A stretch of 64,000 nucleotides of DNA from Paenibacillus eucommiae (lineage in GTDB: Bacteria > Bacillota > Bacilli > Paenibacillales > NBRC-103111): positions 1-64,000 of the forward strand of contig NZ_JAGGLB010000012.1 in assembly GCF_017874215.1 (NCBI RefSeq). Reading direction: 5' to 3'. This document shows positions 57,853 to 64,000 of this stretch, piece by piece. The notes beneath the pieces were generated by a model. It searched no databases. It was not told the origin of the DNA and saw only the letters and a program-made list of their open reading frames with translations. Every line of letters begins with the position of its first letter. Position 1 is the stretch's first letter. The position numbers and the translations under genes are program-made.

Positions 57853-57945
57853 ATGTCAGGGATTCTTCATCATCGCAATAACACCGTAGAAATTCTTGTC
57901 CTTTTCATCCTCTTGGTTATCATTTCGTGTACACTTTGTTTTTAA
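57853..57945 (+). CDS. Tiny YjcZ-like spore membrane protein, copy 1
   Basis: A 30-residue peptide MSGILHHRNNTVEILVLFIL then LVIISCTLCF. It has a short polar start and one membrane helix with the V-L-F-I-L-L-V-I-I core of YjcZ-type spore proteins. AAAGGAG lies eight bases upstream of the ATG. The upstream 70 bases are nearly identical to those of copy 2, so promoter and leader were duplicated with the gene. Confidence 0.75.
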   Translation: MSGILHHRNNTVEILVLFILLVIISCTLCF

Positions 57946-58114
57946 ACTCGCCCCTCATTCATAAACAAACAAAGCTCCCAATCCGCAAGGGAAAGAGGAT
58001 TTTTATTCATTCTCATAAATCAATAATATCCTGTATATATGTCCAAGCAATATTAAACAACTTGCGTATATTGGTGGGGTAGTAACAATTTTCTCTGTGA
58101 AAGGAGTGGCGAAT

Positions 58115-58216
58115 ATGTCAGATGGGATTGGTATTCTTCATCATCGCACAAACACCGCGGCAATTCTGGTTCTTTTCATTCTCTTGGTTATAATCTCGTG
58201 CACGTTCTGCTTTTAA
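58115..58216 (+). CDS. Tiny YjcZ-like spore membrane protein, copy 2
   Basis: A 33-residue peptide starting MSDGIGILHHRTNTAA, with the same hydrophobic tail (ILVLFILLVIISCTFCF). The ribosome site AAAGGAG is at the same distance. It is a tandem duplicate of copy 1; the leader block TATATTGGTGGGGTAGTAAC is shared with few changes. Both genes run against the surrounding prophage genes. Confidence 0.75.
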   Translation: MSDGIGILHHRTNTAAILVLFILLVIISCTFCF

Positions 58217-58284
58217 TCTCGTAGATTGAAGTGCCCCCACAAACTTTATTCTCGTGGGGGCACACACTTTTACTAGGTCGTGTT

Positions 58285-58878
58285 CTACTGTGCAGGCTGA
58301 CCGCTGACCATCCGCAGCTCATTAGCAAGTCTATTAAATTCTTTCTGGGCATCTTTGCTACTGGTGGCTCCGTAAGCGGCCTTTAGAAACTCAATCACCT
58401 TGTTCGCGTCTTTTGGATCCATCTTTGGTTTAACCTCCTCTACTTTTTCCGGCACCTTCGGCAAGTATTTTTCCAAATAAGCTTCTGGTTTCGTGTCCGT
58501 CCCAAACCCATAGCTTGGAGTTGCTTTTGTCCGCACCTCATAGTGCAAATGGGATCCGGTACTGCGCCCCGTTGTGCCTTACCTGCCGATCATCTGGCCT
58601 GCCATTATCTGCTGCCCTACTTTGACAGCAGCACTATCCAGATGCGCATAACAATGGAGCGCCCCACGAATATCCTTGACGGCAACCACGATACCAAATC
58701 CACCAAAGCCAGTACCGGGCACACCTTCACGCGCATGCACGACTTCCCAACCTAAGGCGTATATGGGAGCTTGATGAGTCAGTACGTCGATGCCAGTATG
58801 ATGCGCCGGCAGTCCCGTAAATGGATCTTTCCGCGGTCCATAAGGACTGCTAATGCGGAAACCTTCAAATGGATTCAT
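58285..58878 (-). pseudogene. Prophage M23 endopeptidase interrupted by one stop codon
   Basis: A LytM-type peptidase of about 197 codons. RISSPYGPRKDPFTG, HHTGIDV (first metal His and Asp), HCYAHLD and GSHLHYEVR (H-x-H) complete the zinc site. A helical tail follows. Frame and motifs are intact except for one in-frame TAA at 58579-58581, between GQMIGR and GTTGRSTGSHLHYE. The stop removes the last metal-binding motif, so the truncated product should be inactive. ATG follows GAGAGGAC. It overlaps the gene before it. Confidence 0.85.
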
Positions 58879-59155
58879 GGTCCGTCCTCTCTTTCGGCTG
58901 CTGCGCTGCGTTATAATCCAAAACTGCCTTTTCAATAGCTGCTCGAATTTCCATGGCTGAAAATTGAACCCCTGCAGCATCGAGCCTTCTAATTACATAA
59001 TCCTGAGCAGAACTAAGTTTCTGTTCCCCTCCAAGCTGCTTAAACGTCTGTTCAGCAAGAGCAAACCCCTCGGAAGCAATCTTGTGCAATAACTCACGTT
59101 GTTCTTGGATTGTCTTCCTGCCGGCTACTATGAGTTTGAAATAAATTTGTGCCAT
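58865..59155 (-). CDS. Prophage XkdX/CD1375-like and LLH-holin-like protein
   Basis: A 96-residue protein. The start MAQIYFKLIVAGRKTIQEQ resembles small CD1375/XkdX tail proteins. The rest (KLSSAQDYVIRRLDAAGVQF, AAIEKAVLDYN) matches the C-terminal part of LL-H type phage holins. The N-terminal membrane helix of such holins is missing. It may be a fusion created by deletion. It overlaps the M23 gene by 14 bases, consistent with a lysis cassette. Confidence 0.6.
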   Translation of the reverse strand: MAQIYFKLIVAGRKTIQEQRELLHKIASEGFALAEQTFKQLGGEQKLSSAQDYVIRRLDAAGVQFSAMEIRAAIEKAVLDYNAAQQPKERTDHESI

Positions 59156-59158
59156 TGG

Positions 59159-59428
59159 TTAGTTGCCTCCAATCATAAGTTCATAAAGTTCTGTTATCGC
59201 CAGCATTGTGTTTATGCTCTCTTCTTGCATGGCCACTTTATCGGCTTCCTTCTCTTCATACACTTGAGTAAGAGCCAGCATAAGATTTATGTTTTCTTCT
59301 TCAAGGGCTGCTATCTTATCCTCCAGAGTAGGCCCCGGATCAGGTAGAGGAGGTAACGGAGTTACGGTCTTCGTTTCCTCCTCCCAGGTAACCTTTCCTA
59401 CGTTAAAGGACTTTTTCAGCGGCCTTCC
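59159..59428 (-). pseudogene. Prophage tail protein, 5'-truncated
   Basis: An open frame without a conventional start. It reads VGKVTWEEETKTVTPLPPLP, then PGPTLEDKIAALEEENINLM and ends ITELYELMIGGN. The acidic, coiled-coil C-terminal type is common in phage tail proteins encoded before XkdX. An upstream in-frame stop lies at 59429-59431 and no ATG, GTG or TTG follows it, so the 5' end was probably lost when the prophage decayed. The stop codon is three bases from the next ATG. Confidence 0.6.
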
Positions 59429-59471
59429 TCATGCGGCTGGCTTTGTTAAGCACTTGAACTTTCTTACAAAA

Positions 59472-59495
59472 AAACCTGCTCCAAAGAGCAGGTTT
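59472..59495 (-). terminator. Terminator of isomerase gene
   Basis: AAACCTGCTC and GAGCAGGTTT form a 10-bp stem around CAAA; on the minus strand TTTTTTT follows. It closes the isomerase gene at 59545. Confidence 0.9.
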
Positions 59496-59544
59496 CCATT
59501 TTCCATATGCATATCGCTATTGCCGTTACAGTTACATTTCCCCT

Positions 59545-60411
59545 CTAAACCGTCTCCTTCCACAACCGCCGAGCGTTCTCGTATCCCATGCGGGTTGCAG
59601 TTTTGTCCGGCTCCATGCCTTCGAACTCGATCGATATTGGCCCCTCAAATCCAGAGTCCTTGATCACCTGGATAATGCGCCGCATATCCATATCTCCCTG
59701 ACCAAAAATAGAACCACGGATATAATTCCCGTTCAACGTCTGTATCCAGCCTTCTCCAGGGAACGCATTACTTTTGCGAATGTAGAAATCTTTGAAATGC
59801 ACGATTGCGGCGTAGCCAATTGCTTGTTTCACGGCGGCGTAAGGATCTTCATCTACGCATAAGAAGTTGCCCACATCCAGCAGCAGCTTGAAGTTGGGAC
59901 GATTCACCGCATCTACTATGCGCATTACACGATCACTCGGCGTGATATAGAATCCGTGGTTTTCGATCGTTGTCGTAATACCGAACCCGGCCGCATAATC
60001 AGCAATGATACCGCACGCTTCCACAATTTGCGCAAAGTCTTCTTCGAATTGGCTAGAGCGTTCCGGCTTTTTGTCCCAGGCCACAACGTCATGGCGCATC
60101 CGCAAGGCGCCAAGCCGTGCTGCTGTCTCTACTTGTTTTTTCAGCCGCGCGATTTCTTGCTCAAACTCCTCCATCGTCGGCTTCAGCACATCTCCTGCTA
60201 CCGCGAAGTTCGCCACTTCCAGATCAAGCTGTCGCGCCTTGGCCGCAATCGCATCAACAAGCTCCGGCTGTCCTTCCAAGTCAATCCCGATTGGTGTGAT
60301 TTCCACGTGATCGACTTTCTGCTCCTTCATCCACTCCATTGCCTGCAAAATATCGATCTCTTGCGTTCCAAGGCTCGGATGCAAAGAATACGAGCTGATC
60401 CCCAGTTTCAT
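59545..60411 (-). CDS. Sugar phosphate isomerase/epimerase (AP-endonuclease-2 barrel)
   Basis: A 288-residue TIM barrel of the xylose-isomerase-like family, beginning MKLGISSYSLHPSLG. Metal-site residues are Glu in ITTTIENHGF, Asp in LLLDVGNFL, His in AAIVHFKDFYI and Glu in PISIEFEGMEP. It probably interconverts a ketose or inositol-type sugar in the cytoplasm. ATG follows GAGGGT. It lies 86 bases after the permease gene in the same direction, so it acts on the imported sugar. Confidence 0.88.
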   Translation of the reverse strand: MKLGISSYSLHPSLGTQEIDILQAMEWMKEQKVDHVEITPIGIDLEGQPELVDAIAAKARQLDLEVANFAVAGDVLKPTMEEFEQEIARLKKQVETAARLGALRMRHDVVAWDKKPERSSQFEEDFAQIVEACGIIADYAAGFGITTTIENHGFYITPSDRVMRIVDAVNRPNFKLLLDVGNFLCVDEDPYAAVKQAIGYAAIVHFKDFYIRKSNAFPGEGWIQTLNGNYIRGSIFGQGDMDMRRIIQVIKDSGFEGPISIEFEGMEPDKTATRMGYENARRLWKETV

Positions 60412-60497
60412 GCTTGACCCTCATTTCTGATTTCAAAATTTATATGCTTAGAATCCCTTCCGACAAAAAAGGCTCACATAGGTTGCGAAGGCATGTT

Positions 60498-61382
60498 TTA
60501 TCCTTTTACAGCGCCCGCCACCATACCTTTCATGATTTGCTCCTGGAATATCAAATAAATAATAATCGTCGGAATAACTGCGATCGACATGGCAGCCATC
60601 GTCAAGCTGTAGTCTGTGCCGTAGCCGTCAGAGAAAACAGCCAAGCTGAGCGGCAGCGTCTTTAAGGCCTGCTTATTAATAAATACTAGTGCGAAAGCGA
60701 AATCGTTCCAGAATCGCAGAAAGGCTAGAATGGCAACCGTGGCCATAGCCGGGATGGACAGCGGGAAAATAACCCGGAAGAATATGCCCCAATACCCGTT
60801 GCCATCAATCATAGCCGCCTCTTCCACTTCCTTAGGTATCGACATTAAATAGGCTGCGATGACGAAGATAGCAATTGGTAACTGAAACGCCGTATACGGT
60901 AAAATCAAGGCGGCGTAAGTATCCAGAATATGCATCTTTTTCATCATAATAAACAGCGGCACGAGCGTACTGTGAATCGGAATGAGCATCCCAAGCACGA
61001 ATAGCGACATGATTGGCCCTTTTAAGCGAAATTCAAGACGTGAAAGAATATAAGCTGCAAGTGCAGCAATTAATAGGGTCAGTGCGACCGCACACAACGT
61101 CACAATAACGGAGTTGAGGAATGCTGTACCAATACCAGCTACTTCCCATGCCCGGGTATAATTATCGAACTTCCAAACGGATGGCAGCGAAAACGGCTTG
61201 CCGAAAAAGTCCTGATTCGATTTAAACGAACTTATGAACAGCCAAAGGAGCGGATAAATCGTCACTAATGCGTAGACGACCAGCAGAATGCTAGAAATCC
61301 ATGATTTTCCTTTTTTAGCTTTTTTGGAGAAAGGACTATGACTCTCACCCGTTGGTACACCGCCTGAGGCTATCGTCCTCAT
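60498..61382 (-). CDS. Sugar ABC transporter permease (MalG-like)
   Basis: A 294-residue permease with a 25-residue basic N terminus, six helices and the EAA loop (VEEAAMIDGNGYWGIFF). The ending QIMKGMVAGAVKG is typical of MalG-like proteins. ATG follows AGGAGGGG. It pairs with the MalF-like permease encoded 56 bases upstream. Confidence 0.93.
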   Translation of the reverse strand: MRTIASGGVPTGESHSPFSKKAKKGKSWISSILLVVYALVTIYPLLWLFISSFKSNQDFFGKPFSLPSVWKFDNYTRAWEVAGIGTAFLNSVIVTLCAVALTLLIAALAAYILSRLEFRLKGPIMSLFVLGMLIPIHSTLVPLFIMMKKMHILDTYAALILPYTAFQLPIAIFVIAAYLMSIPKEVEEAAMIDGNGYWGIFFRVIFPLSIPAMATVAILAFLRFWNDFAFALVFINKQALKTLPLSLAVFSDGYGTDYSLTMAAMSIAVIPTIIIYLIFQEQIMKGMVAGAVKG

Positions 61383-61438
61383 TCCTGTCCCCTCCTTTTT
61401 TATGGATTACTGTATCCTGTATGAATGGCTATCACTTG

Positions 61439-62311
61439 TTATGATTTGCGCTTCATTAGCACCTGGCTGCCAAGTACCAACCCCATGCTGATGATGATTA
61501 TCAAAGTAGAAACCGCTGACCCGTAGCCATAACGGAAAATTTCAAAGGTATTGTTGTACATATAGGTGGCGAGCAATTCCGTTGATTGAGCAGGCCCACC
61601 GCCAGTCATAACATAAATGAGGTCAAATGACGTTAAGCTTCCTGAAATACACAGGACAAGCGCAACCTTGATCGTATCCCAGATCATTGGAATGACGACA
61701 TAAAACAATCTTTTGCCTTTAGTGGCACCGTCGATTTTGGCGGCGTCTTCCACTTCGGATGAAATATTTTGAATAGCAGCTATAAAAAGGATCAAATAAG
61801 GTCCGATGTTCGCCCATATAATGGGGATGCTTACGGAGTACATATTTACTTTGGGATCGCCTAGCCAATCACGGATCCATGAGCCTAAGCCCACTTGTTC
61901 CAAAACAAAATTTAATATACCGATCTGTGGATGGTAAATGTATCCCCACATGATCCCGATCACGACAGAGGCAACAACCATTGGCATAAATACTGCGGAA
62001 CGGATAAAACGGTGAAAGAAGGTATTTTTCCACAAAACGAGGGATAATATGAGCGCAATCGGCACCTGGCCGAAGATGGATGCACCCACGATAATCAAGT
62101 TGTTTTTGAGTGCTCTCCAAAATATGGGATGACTCAATGCTTCGATGTAATTATCAAACCCGATGAACTTTGCTGCCCCAATGCCTTTCCAATCGTAAAA
62201 GCCGTAATATGCCGACCAAATGATCGGAACTAGGACAAAAACAGAATAGATCAACAAGGCAGGAAGCAGGCCCACAAAAATAAATCCTTTAACTCGGCTC
62301 GCGGTTACCAT
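61439..62311 (-). CDS. Sugar ABC transporter permease (MalF-like)
   Basis: A 290-residue permease with six helices, starting MVTASRVKGFIFVGLLPALL. The EAA loop is VEDAAKIDGATKGKRLF. TGGGPAQSTELLATYMYNNT is a hallmark of MalF/UgpA-type proteins. ATG follows AAAGGAGG. The binding-protein gene ends 157 bases upstream, with a short repeat in the gap. Confidence 0.93.
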   Translation of the reverse strand: MVTASRVKGFIFVGLLPALLIYSVFVLVPIIWSAYYGFYDWKGIGAAKFIGFDNYIEALSHPIFWRALKNNLIIVGASIFGQVPIALILSLVLWKNTFFHRFIRSAVFMPMVVASVVIGIMWGYIYHPQIGILNFVLEQVGLGSWIRDWLGDPKVNMYSVSIPIIWANIGPYLILFIAAIQNISSEVEDAAKIDGATKGKRLFYVVIPMIWDTIKVALVLCISGSLTSFDLIYVMTGGGPAQSTELLATYMYNNTFEIFRYGYGSAVSTLIIIISMGLVLGSQVLMKRKS

Positions 62312-62397
62312 AACTAGCCTCCTTTGAACTTGTAGATGATGTCATGTAATAGGAACGATATCGGCCATTCTCAAGGAAAAACCGATATCGTTCCAGT

Positions 62398-62468
62398 GAA
62401 TTCGCTGCTACTTGCTACTTGCTACTATTTGCTATTGCTTGGTTCTTACAATTACTTGGCTCATGCTA
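62398..62468. repeat. Degenerate TTGCTACT repeat
   Basis: TTGCTACT and TTGCTATT words, then TTACTTGG/TTACTTAG, recur about eight times directly after the stop codon of the binding-protein gene. Confidence 0.75.
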
Positions 62469-63809
62469 TTACTTAGTTCTTGCTTTCACTTCCGCGTCCT
62501 GCAGCTTCTTAGCAGTAGCTTCAGCCTTGCCGCCCATCAGAAGCTCTTGCAGGCCGTTGTTGATTGCATCTGTTCCAGCTGAAGTCAGGTATGCATCGTA
62601 TACGGGTGTCAATTTTACAGTTTTGTATAAATCAAAAGCTTTTAAGAACAGAGGCGTTACTTTAGTTGTATCCAATTCGATATTATAGTTGAGTAAAGTG
62701 TTGCTGTGTGCCAAGGCATTCATGCCTTCCGGACCAGAAACCGTGTAGATCAAATCTAGTGCAGCGTCAAGCTGTTTGCCTGTTACCTTTTTGCTTAAAG
62801 CCAAACCGCCGCCTGGCCCGCCGGAGATCGAGTTCGGATCGCCTTTACCTCCAGGAATGGAAGGAATAACTCCGATTCCGACTTGTTCAAGCTGCTCTTT
62901 TGTGCCAGTAGCCGCCATATTCGTGAGCGCCCAAGAACCGTCGATCATCATGGCTGCTTTGCCTTGGATAAAGTATTGCTCCATTTGTGTATTATCTAAG
63001 CTGTTGAATCCTTCTTGGAACGCGCCTGCTTCCGCAAGACCCTTGAAATAAGTTAAGGCTTGAACAAATTCAGGATCAGTAAATTTTGCCCCATCTTGCT
63101 TTGTTGCTTTTAAGAACCATTCAGTTCCAGTCACGCGATCACCAAGTGATGACATGATGCTTGATTGAGCCAGCCATGCGGCCTTGTTGCCAAGCGCAAT
63201 TGGTGTGATTTTTTTGTCTTTGAATGTTTTGACAGCAGCCATCAACTCGTCCCACGTCGTAGGTACTTTTATGTTGGCTTGATCGAACAGTGATTGGTTA
63301 TAATAAAACAAGGATGTAGCCGAACCGCTCAAAGGTGTTGCATATACTTGGTTGTCAAATGAGAGAGGCTCAAACGCACCTGGTGTGAAGTTGTTTTTCC
63401 AATCCGGATTTTTATCCAGCAGTGATGTGATGGGTTGAATTAAGCCGCCGGAGTAGAACTCTTCAATGGATGTTCCGGAATCTGTGTAAAAGATGTCAGG
63501 CATTTCGTTAGCCGCAGCAACCGTTTTCAGACGCTGACGATATCCATCTGGCGGAATCGCTTGGGCGTCCAGCTCAACTTCCGGATGTGCTGCCTTGAAT
63601 TTATCGATTTGTGCACGGACAGCTTTGGCCCTCAAATCATCTCCAGAGAAGTTATGCCAAATGGACAATTTCGTTTTTTCAGTCGGGGGATTGGTTCCTC
63701 CAGTTGATGTATCTGTACCACCCTTATCTGTTGTATTGGCTCCACACGCCGCGAGCAGCGTCGATAATGCAAGTATGGCTGTAAGAACGATTGTATTTTT
63801 TCTTTTCAA
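62469..63809 (-). CDS. Sugar ABC transporter substrate-binding lipoprotein
   Basis: A 446-residue family 1 solute-binding protein. Lipobox LAAC (Cys22), then a Thr/Gly/Asp linker. WHNFSGDDLRAKAVRAQIDK, PDIFYTDSGTSIEEF and SGGPGGGLALSKKV are typical of MalE-like proteins. It captures the sugar for the two permeases downstream. TTG start seven bases after AGGAGG. Confidence 0.92.
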   Translation of the reverse strand: MKRKNTIVLTAILALSTLLAACGANTTDKGGTDTSTGGTNPPTEKTKLSIWHNFSGDDLRAKAVRAQIDKFKAAHPEVELDAQAIPPDGYRQRLKTVAAANEMPDIFYTDSGTSIEEFYSGGLIQPITSLLDKNPDWKNNFTPGAFEPLSFDNQVYATPLSGSATSLFYYNQSLFDQANIKVPTTWDELMAAVKTFKDKKITPIALGNKAAWLAQSSIMSSLGDRVTGTEWFLKATKQDGAKFTDPEFVQALTYFKGLAEAGAFQEGFNSLDNTQMEQYFIQGKAAMMIDGSWALTNMAATGTKEQLEQVGIGVIPSIPGGKGDPNSISGGPGGGLALSKKVTGKQLDAALDLIYTVSGPEGMNALAHSNTLLNYNIELDTTKVTPLFLKAFDLYKTVKLTPVYDAYLTSAGTDAINNGLQELLMGGKAEATAKKLQDAEVKARTK

Positions 63810-63943
63810 ATCAAACCCTCCTCTTTTGTTATGTGTTTAGTATAGTCCTTATAAAAAAGATAAAGTAGGGGATATCCTTCAGCCATAAGGTAGGCATAAA
63901 TCAGTTTTTTTATCCCCCTCTCCTCTTGGAGCTTCAAAAAAAA

Positions 63944-63961
63944 AAGCCCCATCAGGGGCTT
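63944..63961 (-). terminator. Terminator of a gene beyond the right edge
   Basis: AAGCCCC, ATCA, GGGGCTT with a run of ten or more T on the minus strand. It implies a minus-strand gene ending just beyond the window. Confidence 0.88.
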
Positions 63962-64000
63962 CTCGTAAACCATTAGAAACAAATTTCATGTCCTTTGATA

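Overview
The window looks like a chromosomal segment of a Paenibacillus-type Firmicute. It carries S-layer-homology (SLH) proteins, lipoproteins with L-A/V-x-C lipoboxes, many AraC/YesM/YesN-type regulators, three LplABC/MalEFG-like sugar transporters without an ATPase, strong AGGAGG ribosome sites, tiny YjcZ-like spore membrane proteins and Fur boxes of the Bacillus type. No rRNA, tRNA, CRISPR array or intact insertion sequence was seen. Naming the species would need database searches.

Layout. 0.4-5.5 kb: a GH51-like glycosidase divergent from a GH31-like/AraC fusion that appears catalytically dead and is probably its regulator. 5.6-9.1 kb: a small membrane protein and a Fur-controlled siderophore module (short overlapping leader ORF, Btr-like AraC/binding-protein regulator, FeuA-like lipoprotein). 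9.3-31.4 kb: a long minus-strand run with a metal-dependent membrane hydrolase, a CHRD protein, an SLH-anchored amino-acid-type binding protein, a coiled-coil exported protein, a YesN/YesM two-component pair, a creatinase-like M24 protein, a PIG-L deacetylase, a TIM-barrel glycosidase-like protein, a sugar ABC transporter, a 1618-residue SLH-anchored enzyme and a GntR regulator. 31.6-37 kb: a GH20/GH67-like protein and a second Fur-controlled binding-protein/regulator pair. 37.6-39 kb: TetR and a divergent oxidoreductase with a clear operator-promoter. 39.2-47.5 kb: GH2, its divergent ArsR-type regulator, an SGNH esterase, a Tat-exported beta-helix protein and a GHL6-type glycosidase. 48.2-54.3 kb: an LplABC-like transporter with a membrane AraC sensor. 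54.4-56.1 kb: a DUF368/PopT transporter and a Doc-type toxin-antitoxin pair. 56.5-59.4 kb: a truncated ATP-dependent DNA ligase abutting a decayed prophage that carries two tiny spore-type genes. 59.5-63.8 kb: a sugar isomerase/epimerase with a sugar ABC transporter.

The main logic is uptake and intracellular trimming of plant or microbial oligosaccharides: surface-anchored enzymes, binding lipoproteins and permease pairs (ATPase presumably supplied elsewhere, as with MsmX), cytoplasmic glycosidases and esterases, and local sensors. Two duplicated iron-siderophore modules sit beside this.

The most unusual features are (i) the GH31-AraC fusion with both catalytic acids replaced, (ii) a family of six dispersed intergenic elements built from a giant imperfect hairpin plus short ACGATG hairpins whose flanking arms change while staying complementary, (iii) two genes whose only start next to a good ribosome site seems to be ATT, (iv) an SLH protein whose TIM barrel is split by four inserted beta-sandwich repeats, and (v) many short tandem repeats at gene ends and leaders.
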